A DNA stretch of 64,000 nt from JBBDIK01 sp040880465 (GTDB lineage: Bacteria > Actinomycetota > UBA4738 > JBBDHU01): positions 1-64,000 of the forward strand of contig JBBDIK010000016.1 in the NCBI GenBank assembly GCA_040880465.1, given 5' to 3'. Position numbers and translations under genes: made by a program. Positions 24,721 to 33,044 of this stretch are shown here, piece after piece. The notes under the pieces are model-generated. The model ran no database searches. It was not told the DNA's origin and worked only from the letters and a program-made list of their open reading frames with translations. The first letter of the stretch is position 1, and each line of letters begins with the position of its first letter.

Positions 24721-25248
24721 ATGCTGAGATCGATGCTCAACATCCACGCGCTCTTCCCTCTCGTCACGTGGATCCTGCCGATCGTGGTCGGTGCCCTGGT
24801 CCACAACGCCGTCAGCAAACAGCCCAAGACGCGGGAGCGGAAGCTGCGCATCTGGCTCCTCTGGTTCCTCGGGGCCGGCGTCGGGTTGGGAGGCCTCGTG
24901 GGGTTCCTCGAACACTGGCTGTTGCCCGACCAGATGGCGCAGCTCATCGGCTTCGCGCCGAGCTTCTTCCAGTACGAGGTGGCGGTTGCCAATCTGGTCT
25001 CCGGGACCCTCGGCTTCATGAGCCTCTTCATCAGGCGGCGCCACTTCTGGCTCGCGACCATCGTGGCGAACTCGGTCTGGTACCTCGGCGATGCGGCCGG
25101 ACACATCTATCAGTACGTGGCGAAGGGGAACGATGCTCCGGGCAACATCGGGGGTCCGTTCATCTCCGACATCCTCCAGCCGCTGATCCTCATCCTCCTC
25201 TATGTTGCCTGGCGCAAGGCAACTTCGGCGGAGGAGGTGGCGGCATGA
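24721..25248 (+). CDS. Multi-pass membrane protein (DUF6790-like)
   Basis: 175 residues with about five hydrophobic segments: LFPLVTWILPIVVGALVHNA, IWLLWFLGAGVGLGGLVGFL, VANLVSGTLGFMSLFI, LATIVANSVWYLGDAAGHIY and ISDILQPLILILLYVAW. The layout and the FLEHWLLPDQMAQLIGFAPS and SVWYLGDAAGHI blocks match small integral membrane proteins annotated as DUF6790. GAGGTCGG lies before the ATG. Function unknown. Confidence 0.7.
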   Translation: MLRSMLNIHALFPLVTWILPIVVGALVHNAVSKQPKTRERKLRIWLLWFLGAGVGLGGLVGFLEHWLLPDQMAQLIGFAPSFFQYEVAVANLVSGTLGFMSLFIRRRHFWLATIVANSVWYLGDAAGHIYQYVAKGNDAPGNIGGPFISDILQPLILILLYVAWRKATSAEEVAA

Positions 25249-25299
25249 GCCGTTGCTCCGCGAGCAGGGCGCGTCCCGCCTCGTCCGACCCGGCGGTGG

Positions 25300-25905
25300 C
25301 TATGCCGGAGGTGGCGGTGGCGGGGGAGGAGCAGGATACGGCGGAGGCGGAGGCGGCAAGCCCGACTGGCGGGGAGCGTTCGGCCCGACGTAGACCGATG
25401 ATCCAAGCCCGATGATCGGGTAGAAGACGATCGGAAGCAAGACGAGTCCTGCTGCCCACGCATCGCGCTGACCGAAGGCCCGAGCGACCGCGATCGCGAC
25501 GAGGATCGTGAACACGAAGCCGGCCAGGCCCACGATCCATACGATGGTGAACCACTGGAAGCCGGGCGGCATGCCCACCGGTATCGTTCCCGGTTCCTGT
25601 GTAGAGAGCCACGAGAACATCGAGTTGAAGATGAAGATCATGAGGATCGAAGGCAGCAGCTGACTGAGCCCGATCACCCAGCCCCACCACGCCGGCTTCC
25701 CCGCGACGGCGGCGACTTCCCCCCACTGGTACACAGGGATCAACGAACGCCACCCTGGCCGCCCTGCCTTGCTGAGGATGCCCCAGAACATCAGCGCCCC
25801 GAAGCCGATCACGAAGGCGAGCGTCCAGATCGCGATGAACGGCCCGAAGGATTCGAATATGCGCGCTACGTCTGCCGGCGACGGGCCGGGACTCACCTGC
25901 GTCAT
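25300..25905 (-). CDS. DUF5684-type membrane protein with proline-rich tail
   Basis: 201 residues. Hydrophobic helices at about 22-44, 72-95, 118-140 and 148-170; WGILSKAGRPGWRSLIPVYQ is the conserved cytosolic motif of the DUF5684 family. The C-terminus is an unusual run of prolines with tyrosine (LPPPPPPYPAPPPPPP). The start is 50 bases from the divergent GYF-domain gene, suggesting shared control. Membrane component of unknown role, sometimes near signal peptidase genes. Confidence 0.75.
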   Translation of the reverse strand: MTQVSPGPSPADVARIFESFGPFIAIWTLAFVIGFGALMFWGILSKAGRPGWRSLIPVYQWGEVAAVAGKPAWWGWVIGLSQLLPSILMIFIFNSMFSWLSTQEPGTIPVGMPPGFQWFTIVWIVGLAGFVFTILVAIAVARAFGQRDAWAAGLVLLPIVFYPIIGLGSSVYVGPNAPRQSGLPPPPPPYPAPPPPPPPPA

Positions 25906-25955
25906 GCCGCTGATTATGTCCGATGCTGGCCTGCCGCGGTAGGGTTCGGCTCACG

Positions 25956-26396
25956 ATGGAATGGCATCTCGCGCGGAACGGCTCTCGATGGGGACCCTAC
26001 TCCGAGGCTCAGCTCATGCAGATGGCCGCGGACGGCCAGGTCGCGGCGAGCGATCTCCTGTGGAGGGAGGGTATGCCGGGTTGGCGACCCGCGGACGAGA
26101 TGCGCGACATCTTCCCTCCCGACACGACGTTCCTGGTCGATGGTCCCGGCAGCGACCCTTCGCTCCGCTGGATCTTGCCCGTCGGTCGTTCCGGTTGGGC
26201 GATCGCGGCCGGCTACCTCGGGCTGTTCGCCGTCCTGCTGATCTTCGCGCCGGTCGCCCTCATCGTCGGCATCATCGCGATCGCCGACATCAAGAAGCAT
26301 CCCGAGAGGCTCGGCATGGGCCGCGCCATCTTCGGCGTGATCATGGGCGCGGTCTTCACTGCGGTCCTCCTGTACGGACTCATCGCAGCCGGGTAG
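25956..26396 (+). CDS. GYF_2 domain and DUF4190-like membrane protein
   Basis: 146 residues starting at ATG 25956. The N-terminal 55 residues (WHLARNGSRWGPYSEAQLMQ and LLWREGMPGWRPADE) are a GYF_2 domain, a small peptide-binding module. The rest has two membrane helices (IAAGYLGLFAVLLIFAPVAL and AIFGVIMGAVFTAVLLYGLI) separated by ADIKKHPERLGMG, as in DUF4190 proteins. Divergent to the DUF5684-type gene. Role unknown. Confidence 0.75.
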   Translation: MEWHLARNGSRWGPYSEAQLMQMAADGQVAASDLLWREGMPGWRPADEMRDIFPPDTTFLVDGPGSDPSLRWILPVGRSGWAIAAGYLGLFAVLLIFAPVALIVGIIAIADIKKHPERLGMGRAIFGVIMGAVFTAVLLYGLIAAG

Positions 26397-26486
26397 CGAG
26401 ACGCGTCCAGGGATCCGGGGACGATCCGGGCCGACCGGGTCGGCTAAGGTACGAGGCCATGAGCGCTCAAGCGAAGGAGTAGAAGG

Positions 26487-26789
26487 ATGGTCGTGATCGA
26501 ATTCTCTTGCAAGGCCAAGCCGGGACATTTCACGGAGGTCTCGGAGCTCTACTCTGGCTTCGCGGCGGACTTCCTCAGCACGCACGAGGCACTCGAGACG
26601 GTCGTGGTGTTCGCCGACGAAGCGTCCGGAGTCGTCCGAGGCCTCGGCTTGTACGAAACGCGCGAGGCTGCGGAATCGGTGAACAGCGATCCGGGCTTCG
26701 CGGCGTTCAACGACAGTATCGGGCCGTTGCTCGCCGAACCTGCCGACCGTCGCGAGTACAGCCTCTTGCACCTGTTCAGCGCCGACTGA
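26487..26789 (+). CDS. Dimeric alpha/beta-barrel (ABM-like) protein
   Basis: 100 residues. VVIEFSCKAKPGHFTEVSEL, then ALETVVVFADEASGVVRGLG and EYSLLHLFSAD give the beta-alpha-beta-beta-alpha-beta pattern of antibiotic biosynthesis monooxygenase-like ferredoxin-fold domains. No catalytic residues can be assigned. The gene stands alone between divergent and convergent neighbours. Confidence 0.6.
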   Translation: MVVIEFSCKAKPGHFTEVSELYSGFAADFLSTHEALETVVVFADEASGVVRGLGLYETREAAESVNSDPGFAAFNDSIGPLLAEPADRREYSLLHLFSAD

Positions 26790-26831
26790 CTTCCGCGGCC
26801 TGGCCCGGGGCCCGTTGCCTTCGCCGCGGGG

Positions 26832-28139
26832 TCAGCAGGAAACCAGATGGTTGTTCCCCGGGCCCCCCATGCACGTGTCTGCCGCGTTGCCACCGTTGAG
26901 ATAGTCTCCGCCGCCGTTCCCGATGAGCGTGTCCTTCTTCTCATCGCCGAAGATCCGATCCGGCTTCGAGCCGCCGATGAGAAGATCCTGTCCGTCGTTG
27001 CCGCGGATGACGGTCCGGCCGTTGAACGCGGAGGCGTCGATCTCGTCGTCGAACTGCGCTCCGCGGAGCAGCGCCCGCTCGATCTCGCTGAGCAAGGCGA
27101 TGTCGGTGGAGCTGGTCTGCAGTTGCGTATCGCTGAGGGTCCCAGTGCCGTTGATGCTCGCTTTCACGATGTCGAGTCCGCCGTTGCCCTCGTAGGTCGG
27201 GGTATCGCCGAGGCTCCGGAACGTGTCGGCGCCACTGCCGCCGAGCAGCGTCGTCGTTGGTCCGAACGCGAGCAGGTTCGCCCGTTGGGTCCGAGCGGTC
27301 GCATCTCCGAGCACGGAGACGGCGATCTGAACGTGCTCGACGCTCGTGAGCGTGTCGGTCTCGGTCCCGTTCTCGACGATCGTCGTATCGGTCGCGACCA
27401 CGTTCGCCACGAATTGCGACGACGTTCGGTCCGTTCCGGGGCCGCCGTCGAGCGTGTCGTTGCCGGTGCCTGGCTCGAAGCGGTCGTTGCCGCCGTTCCC
27501 GACGAGCATGTCATCGCCCGCCGACGTGATGAGGATGTTCAGGCCTGCTCCACCGATCACGGTGTCTCCTCCACCCTTCGCCGCTAGGTTGAAGAAGCCC
27601 GAGAACCCGCTCCCGTCGAGGGTGTCGGGCGCACTCGTTCCCTGCATGTTCGCGTAGTCAAATCCGCTCACGCTACTCAGTTCGCCCATCAGGTTCAGCG
27701 AGGTATCGGTCAGGATCGTCGAGGTCGAGTCGGGGACGTTGAACAGGTCGTTGCCTCCGTTGCCCGCGAGGGTGCCCCCGATATAGCCGATCCCCAGGAT
27801 GTCGTCACCGGGTCCCATCATGACGTCGACGCCGGTCAATGAGGAGAAATCCGTTGCCGTGACCGAGGTCATGAGCACCATGTCGCTGCCCGCACCCATG
27901 TTCACCGTGATCGTCGTGATGGAGCTGCATGGTGTCGGACCAGGGAACGGCGCCAGCCCGTTGATCAGCAGGTTGCCGCCGGAGCAGGTGATATCGGCGG
28001 TGTCGTTGCCGCTGTCACCGGTGATGGTCAGATCCCCACCGCTCAAGCCGAACGTCACGGCCGCGGAAGCTACCGACGGGATTAGGGCGAGCGAGCAGGT
28101 GATGAGTATGGTGACGCCGAGGCGGGTTGCGATCCTCAT
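26832..28139 (-). CDS. Secreted RTX-like calcium-binding protein
   Basis: 435 residues. I chose the ATG at 28139 because AGGAGG lies just upstream and the protein then begins with a signal peptide (MRIATRLGVTILITCSLALI PSVASA); a longer frame exists. An N-terminal TFGLSGGDLTITGDSGNDTA repeat leads into RTX-type nonapeptides (GNGGNDRFEPGTGNDTLDGG, LLGGSGADTF, GDEKKDTLIGNGGGDYLNGG) mixed with degenerate beta-roll blocks. Two C-terminal cysteines (DTCMGGPGNNHLVSC) could lock the end. Shares its style with the larger RTX protein at 10415. Confidence 0.85.
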   Translation of the reverse strand: MRIATRLGVTILITCSLALIPSVASAAVTFGLSGGDLTITGDSGNDTADITCSGGNLLINGLAPFPGPTPCSSITTITVNMGAGSDMVLMTSVTATDFSSLTGVDVMMGPGDDILGIGYIGGTLAGNGGNDLFNVPDSTSTILTDTSLNLMGELSSVSGFDYANMQGTSAPDTLDGSGFSGFFNLAAKGGGDTVIGGAGLNILITSAGDDMLVGNGGNDRFEPGTGNDTLDGGPGTDRTSSQFVANVVATDTTIVENGTETDTLTSVEHVQIAVSVLGDATARTQRANLLAFGPTTTLLGGSGADTFRSLGDTPTYEGNGGLDIVKASINGTGTLSDTQLQTSSTDIALLSEIERALLRGAQFDDEIDASAFNGRTVIRGNDGQDLLIGGSKPDRIFGDEKKDTLIGNGGGDYLNGGNAADTCMGGPGNNHLVSC

Positions 28140-28217
28140 CGGTCTTCCTCCTGGTTGGGCGCGGATCGAGCCTAGGCTACCGCGGGTCGGGAGGCGATTC
28201 ATAGTCAAGCTCCCCTC

Positions 28218-28721
28218 CTATCGGCGGACCTTGATCTCTGCGATCACGGTGTCCGGCGGTGACGCGGCGCCCTTGCACGAAACGGCCAGCGTGACCGACC
28301 GCACATCGCCGTAGGGGCCGGTCGTGAAGGGGCGCATCCAGATCACGAAGCGATGCGTCGCAGAAGCCGCGACCGGCGCGCTCGCGTAGACACCGGCTTG
28401 CGCATCCGACGTGGCGTCCGTCGGGCCGTCGGAGACCATCACCGCGGTGCTCGGAGCATCGACGGTTGCATCGAGCGCGAACGCATCGGCTTCCGCTCCC
28501 GTGTTGGTTGCGTCCACGATGAAGAGCCGGAGCTTCGCGCGCCGCGCCCTGACCCGAACGCGCTGGCTGGCCCCCGTTGGATCGACCACGCCGGCGCCGA
28601 TCTCCGCCCCTCCCATCGGTGCGATGGTCGCGTCCACCCCACAGTTCGGGGGCACGACCGCGAACGCCGGTGCGGGGCCAAGCGCCGCGACACCCACCAA
28701 GATCGCGAGGAGCCGTTTCAC
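28218..28721 (-). CDS. Secreted protein, unknown, coupled to beta-propeller gene
   Basis: 167 residues from a GTG at 28721 that overlaps the stop of the beta-propeller gene by four bases (GTGA). VKRLLAILVGVAALGPAPAF AV is a signal peptide. The mature part (VRVRARRAKLRLFIVDATNT and SATHRFVIWMRPFTTGPYGD VRSVTLAVSC) looks like a single beta-sandwich with one disulphide. No family recognised. Coupling suggests the two exported proteins act together. Confidence 0.6.
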   Translation of the reverse strand: MKRLLAILVGVAALGPAPAFAVVPPNCGVDATIAPMGGAEIGAGVVDPTGASQRVRVRARRAKLRLFIVDATNTGAEADAFALDATVDAPSTAVMVSDGPTDATSDAQAGVYASAPVAASATHRFVIWMRPFTTGPYGDVRSVTLAVSCKGAASPPDTVIAEIKVRR

Positions 28722-29605
28722 AAGGGCTGCCAGGTGGGGCTGCCGTGGTTGTACGGGAAGTCGTCGAACGTGAGCTGCTGCTTGTCGGTCCCGTCGAGAC
28801 GGATGGTGTAGAGATCGAAATTGCCGGGTTCGGATCCGACGTACGCGATCCGCGCCCCGTTGGGTGAGAACGCCGGTGTGTATTGCGTGTACGAGTCGTT
28901 GGTGATGCGGTCGGTGTCCGTCCCATCGGCTCCGATCGTGAAGATGTCGTACGAAACCCCGCGATCGGAATCGAACACGATCCGCGTGCCGTCGGGTGAC
29001 CAGTCGGGTTGCCAGTCGGTTGCCGCATTCGTGGTCACCTGCTGCCGGTCCGTACCGTCGGGCTTGATCGTGTAGATGTTCCAGTCGCCGTCGCGGTCGG
29101 TGAAGTACGCGATGCGGCCCCCGACCGGCGCCCACGAGGGGTCGTGGTCGTCGACGCCGTTGTCGGTGATCGGCCGGAGCCCCGTGCCGTCCGGCTTGAT
29201 GGAGTAGAGCTCCCAGTCGGATCCGTCGTACCGGCTGAAGGCGATCCGTGCCCCGTTCGGCGAGAACGTGGGGCTCCGCTCGCTCACCGAGTTGGTCGTG
29301 ACCGGTGTCTGCCCGCTCCCGTCGGTGTTCATCGTGTAGAGATCTTCGTCGACCCCGTCGTAGTGAGAGAAAACGATGGTCCGTCCGTCCGAGGAGTAGG
29401 CCGGCCCGGTGTCGGTCCCGGACAGGTTCGACAGGTTTACCCGGTTCGTGCCGTCGGGCCTGATCCGGTCGATCTCGAAGTCGCCGGTAGAGGGGCTGCT
29501 CCAAGCGATCCTCCCGTTCCGGCCCGGGAAGGCCGCGTGAGCCGGGTTGGCCCCAAGGAGCAAGACGAACGTTGCGGCGAGGGTAAGAAGGGCGGCGCGT
29601 CGCAT
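28718..29605 (-). CDS. Secreted PD40/TolB-like beta-propeller protein
   Basis: 295 residues from the ATG at 29605, where a signal peptide begins (MRRAALLTLAATFVLLLGAN PAHA). Six or so PD40 repeats follow, each with a pattern such as SPTFSPNGARIAFSRYDGSD WELYSIKPDGTGLRPIT, typical of TolB-like propellers that bind proteins or ligands in the cell envelope. Its stop overlaps the start of the next small secreted protein. Confidence 0.85.
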   Translation of the reverse strand: MRRAALLTLAATFVLLLGANPAHAAFPGRNGRIAWSSPSTGDFEIDRIRPDGTNRVNLSNLSGTDTGPAYSSDGRTIVFSHYDGVDEDLYTMNTDGSGQTPVTTNSVSERSPTFSPNGARIAFSRYDGSDWELYSIKPDGTGLRPITDNGVDDHDPSWAPVGGRIAYFTDRDGDWNIYTIKPDGTDRQQVTTNAATDWQPDWSPDGTRIVFDSDRGVSYDIFTIGADGTDTDRITNDSYTQYTPAFSPNGARIAYVGSEPGNFDLYTIRLDGTDKQQLTFDDFPYNHGSPTWQPL

Positions 29606-29748
29606 GAGGATCGCCCCAAGTATAGGTTGACCCCGTTCATCATGTCGATGGCACCTTCGTCTCGGTGCTCCCGGTACTCCGTCTGCCTTGCGGGCTTCGA
29701 GGATGCGGAATAGCCTCATGGCGACTCTTCGGGAGAGGGAACGATCTT

Positions 29749-30615
29749 ATGACGCAGGATCGCGTACGCAGGCGCGTTGGCGCCGTGCTCGTAGCTATGG
29801 TGGCGTTTGCTGTCTCTGTGCTGCCCCAACAGGCCATCGTGGCCGGGATGACGTCCATCGGCGGAGTGACCCTCGCGGGGGGCGGCGGCTTTCAGTGGGA
29901 CCCGGAGGTCGGTTTCATCTCGTGTGGGGTGGGCCCCGGATACGTGCCGGTCGCTGACGGGAGCATGGACACCGACGACGCGTTCGACGGAGGACTGAAC
30001 CTGTCGGTCAACGGGACGTTCTTCGACGTCCCCGATGCGAGTGGGGGTCTCAGCGGGCAGCAGCTCTCGGTCGGACCGCGGTCCCTCGCCGGGCTCCGGG
30101 TTTGGAGGATCGATCGAGTGCTCGGGACCAGTCCCACGCTTCGGGATCTCGTGAAGTTCCGCAATCCGAGTTCCAGCGCGATCTCCGTGACGATCGTCCT
30201 CGACACGAACCTCGGGGCGAATTCCGCCACCGTGGTCGATTCGAGCACCGGCGACACGACCTTCACCAAGGCAGATCGGTGGGTCCTGACCGATGACGAG
30301 GCGACGGACCCGACGGTGACCCATGTCTTCAACGGGAAGCAGGCCCACGAAGAGCTCGTCGGCGTCTCGGAGGCTCCTGGGGGGATGTCGGGCAACGATT
30401 GCATCCGGGTGAGACTCAAGATCCAGGTGCCAGCTCGGAGCACGCGGTATCTCCTGTTCTTCCTCCAGATGCATGACTTGACGGATCAGGGCGCCGGGTA
30501 CACGGCGTCGGAGAGCGACGCGGCGAAGTTCGACGTCGTGAGGCTGAACAAGAAGCTGCTCAGGGGTCTGTCCGGCAAGACCAAGTCGAAGATCGTGAAC
30601 TGGAACCTGAACTAG
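29749..30615 (+). CDS. Secreted protein of unknown function
   Basis: 288 residues from the ATG at 29749 with GGGAGAGGGA upstream. A signal peptide (VGAVLVAMVAFAVSVLPQQA) is followed by a beta-rich domain: GVTLAGGGGFQWDPEVGFIS, LNLSVNGTFFDVPDASGG and a central LVKFRNPSSSAISVTIVLDT sandwich that resembles envelope-exposed immunoglobulin-like folds. The C-terminus is basic (KKLLRGLSGKTKSKI). No family recognised. Confidence 0.6.
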   Translation: MTQDRVRRRVGAVLVAMVAFAVSVLPQQAIVAGMTSIGGVTLAGGGGFQWDPEVGFISCGVGPGYVPVADGSMDTDDAFDGGLNLSVNGTFFDVPDASGGLSGQQLSVGPRSLAGLRVWRIDRVLGTSPTLRDLVKFRNPSSSAISVTIVLDTNLGANSATVVDSSTGDTTFTKADRWVLTDDEATDPTVTHVFNGKQAHEELVGVSEAPGGMSGNDCIRVRLKIQVPARSTRYLLFFLQMHDLTDQGAGYTASESDAAKFDVVRLNKKLLRGLSGKTKSKIVNWNLN

Positions 30616-30659
30616 TCAGCGGTTCCTCGCCGAAGTGGGCGATCGACGCGGTGGCTTGC

Positions 30660-31815
30660 TCAGTGCTTGTTGCCGTGACCGTCCTGCGAACGCCACTTAT
30701 TTCCGTGTGAACCACCGCTGTTGCCCGGCGAGCCGCCACTGTGGCCCGGAGCGTTCCCGCTGTTCCCATGCGAACCACCGCNNNNNNNNNNNNNNNNNNN
30801 NNNNNNNNNNNNNNNNNNNNNNNNNNNNNNNNNNNNNNNNNNNNNNNNNNNNNNNNNNNNNNNNNNNNNNNNNNNNNNNNNTGTTCCCGTGCGAACCACC
30901 GCTGTTCCCGTGCGAACCACCGCTGTTCCCGTGCGAACCACCGCTGTTCCCGTGCGAGCCACCGCCGTTCGGCGTTCCCGGACGACTGGGTCTCGGATCT
31001 CCACCACCACCGGTTCCGCCTCCACTGCCGTTCCCGCCGGAGCCCCCTCCGTCTCCACCCGATGAAGGGGTCTCGGTCGACGTCGACCTTGTCGGAGGCT
31101 GGTCAGCTTCGGTCGGTGCGGACGGCTGGGACGGCGGATCCGCCGATGCCACGGCCACGGATGTATCGCTACTCGGGTCCGGCTCCGAGATCCCGATCGG
31201 TTGGCCGCCGGGTAGGGCTCGGACGGACGGTTCATCGAACGCGGGTACGGTCAAGACGGGCGCGAATGGGAACTGGGTGGCGCGGAGCACCGGGAAGAGG
31301 GCAAGTGTCATGAGGAAGAAGAAGAGGAATGATGCGGCCCCGAGCAAGGGCTGGAAGCGCGCCCCGCTCCGGCGAGCGGGCCGGAGGGCTTCTCGTTGGA
31401 TAGGTTCCAAGGGCCCGACGGTCCGCTTCGTGGGTGCCGTGGCTTGGATGGGAGGAGCGGCGCGAAGCTCGTTGCGGTGATAGGCCGCGCGAACGGCCGT
31501 TCCGAGTTCGCTGGTCGCACGGACGGGCTCGACCCGCTCGTCCGCATCGAAGGCGGCCACGTCCTTGGGCCACACGACGACGATCCCGGCCTCGGGCGCA
31601 AGACCCCGTGCCGCGACGACCGTCTCGACCGGCGCCTCCGTTCCGAAAACGACGACGTCGGGGTGCACGTGGTCGACGAGATCGCGGAGCCCCGTCGCGG
31701 TTGATGCCTGACCGCAGAGGTCGAAGCCGTCAGCACGAAGCAGAGGTCTCAGGTTGCGTATCGCGGGCGGGGTCCCATCGACGGCGATAACGCGGATCGC
31801 CTGGTTCGATTCCAT
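30660..31815 (-). CDS. Pseudo-receiver / TM / GGSHGN-repeat protein (split by assembly gap)
   Basis: N-terminal 115 residues read as a response-regulator receiver fold (IRVIAVDGTPPAIRNLRPLL and HPDVVVFGTEAP) but the phosphoacceptor Asp expected before the TEAP turn is Gly, so it cannot be phosphorylated in the usual way. A membrane helix follows (LLGAASFLFFFLMTLALFPV, about 156-178), then a Ser/Thr/Pro linker and a tandem repeat SGGSHGN encoded by 21-base units. The 100 N lie within the repeats. Taking 30660 as the true stop, the frame left of the gap continues GGSHGNSGNAPGHSGGSPGN and ends HGNKH; the naive frame through 100 N gives junk, because the real gap length is unknown. Repeat number and gene length are therefore unknown. 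Confidence 0.65.
30782..30881. other. Assembly gap (100 N)
   Basis: Exactly 100 undetermined bases, the conventional size for a scaffold gap of unknown length. It falls between copies of the 21-base repeat, so collapse of the tandem repeat is the likely cause. Confidence 0.95.
30882..30965. repeat. Tandem 21-bp repeat, at least four units here plus one left of the gap
   Basis: Four adjacent units (TGTTCCCGTGCGAACCACCG plus C, with one changed base in the last) and one variant unit at 30761-30781. On the minus strand each encodes SGGSHGN. Coding, not CRISPR: units abut without spacers. Confidence 0.9.
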
Positions 31816-31972
31816 CGGCTCGGTCCGTAATCCCCTTCACCGGTCCGCACCCACCGCCATCCTGGGGGTATCCAGGTCCCCTGACAACCACTTTCGGGAA
31901 AGATCACCCGGATGGACTGGTCAGTCCGGGCTGCCTCGGCGCCCGACCGGGGCCGCCTCAGCGCAGGCTCGT

Positions 31973-32332
31973 CTAGGCACGACCCGTGTACAGGGCGTTG
32001 ATCCGCTGGCCAACGGCGGGGTTCCGCTTGGTCCGCTCGTTCCAGCCGTCGAGGGCCGTCTGCCAGTCCTCGCCGTTGATGCCCTTGGATGCGGCGATCT
32101 CGGGCGCCTTCGTCTGGTCGTAGTTGAACGCGGCAAGTCCCTTCGAGACTTCGACGAACAGCTCGAGTGAAACACCGGCGATCGGCTCGAAGTCGGGTCC
32201 CTCCTGCGGGATGGTGCCTCCCGCCGTCGCCTTGTTGGCGGCTGCGATGGTGTTCGCCTGATCCTTGACGGACTCCGTCTGCGCCATGAGTTGCCCCATC
32301 GTTTCGTTCTTGTCTTTCTTGAACAGGCCCAT
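31973..32332 (-). CDS. Small soluble hypothetical protein
   Basis: 119 residues from the ATG at 32332 (GAGGGAGCCAGGAG upstream). MGLFKKDKNETMGQLMAQTE then VKDQANTIAAANK is an amphipathic helix; the rest (GVSLELFVEVSKGLAAFNYD, EIAASKGINGEDWQTALDGW and NPAVGQRINALY) is helical and resembles small uncharacterised actinobacterial proteins. No signal peptide. Function unknown. Confidence 0.6.
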   Translation of the reverse strand: MGLFKKDKNETMGQLMAQTESVKDQANTIAAANKATAGGTIPQEGPDFEPIAGVSLELFVEVSKGLAAFNYDQTKAPEIAASKGINGEDWQTALDGWNERTKRNPAVGQRINALYTGRA

Positions 32333-32489
32333 CTCCTGGCTCCCTCGGTCGTCGGCGTGCCCCGGCCATCGTAGGGCCGGGCACGAAGGAAAGCGAATCG
32401 TGGGACCGGCTGCTCTGGATCGTGCGTGAGGCCAAGACCCGTCGGTGCGGCCCCGCGTAGGATGGCCCATAGGCGGAAGGGAGCAGGCG

Positions 32490-32933
32490 ATGGCTGCAGA
32501 GCGACGTGCACGTGCCGTGTGGGAGGGAACGCTCCTGGAGGGAGCGGGACGACTCTCCACTCAGAGCTCGTCGGTCCTCTCGGACCAGCCGGTGACCTGG
32601 TCCGCGCGGACCGAGGATCCCGACGGGATGACCAGCCCCGAGGAACTGCTCGCTGCGGCGCATGCGTCGTGCTACGCGATGGCCTTTTCCGCGTCGCTCG
32701 CTCGCGCCGGGACTCCGTCGGAGCGGCTAGAGGTCACCGCGACCTGCACCTTCGACAAGGTCGGCGACGGGTGGGCGGTCACGACCATGAACCTCCACGT
32801 CGTGGGTCGGGTGCCTGGGTTGGACCAGGCAGGCTTCGAGGAGGCAGCTCGAACCGGCGAGGAAGGGTGTCCGATCTCGAACGCGCTCCGGGGAAACGTC
32901 GTCATCAACGTCGCCGCTGAGCTGGACACGTAG
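32490..32933 (+). CDS. OsmC-family peroxiredoxin
   Basis: 147 residues from the ATG at 32490 with GGAAGGGAGCAGG before it. Both catalytic cysteines of the OsmC family are present: the one in AAAHASCYAMAFS and the one in GEEGCPISNAL. The EELLAAAHASC and SNALRGNVVINV blocks are diagnostic. It reduces organic hydroperoxides in the cytosol using a thiol donor. Confidence 0.9.
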   Translation: MAAERRARAVWEGTLLEGAGRLSTQSSSVLSDQPVTWSARTEDPDGMTSPEELLAAAHASCYAMAFSASLARAGTPSERLEVTATCTFDKVGDGWAVTTMNLHVVGRVPGLDQAGFEEAARTGEEGCPISNALRGNVVINVAAELDT

Positions 32934-33044
32934 TTCTCGGGCGTTGTGGCCGGCACGCGCCTCAGCCCCTCATCACGCGGTTCTCGTGGAACGCTCATCG
33001 GCATGCCGTCATCGTTACCCCTCGACGAGCGGAGGGAGGACGAG

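Noticed and set aside
25202..25393. Glycine-rich plus-strand frame
   Set aside because: Antisense of the proline-rich tail of the DUF5684-type gene.
28722..29504. Long minus-strand frame upstream of the 28218 gene
   Set aside because: Out-of-frame reading of the PD40 propeller gene; the signal peptide and overlap place the real start at 28721.
30882..30965. Short regular repeats as a CRISPR array
   Set aside because: Units of 21 bases abut with no spacers and encode SGGSHGN in the gene's frame; this is a protein repeat.
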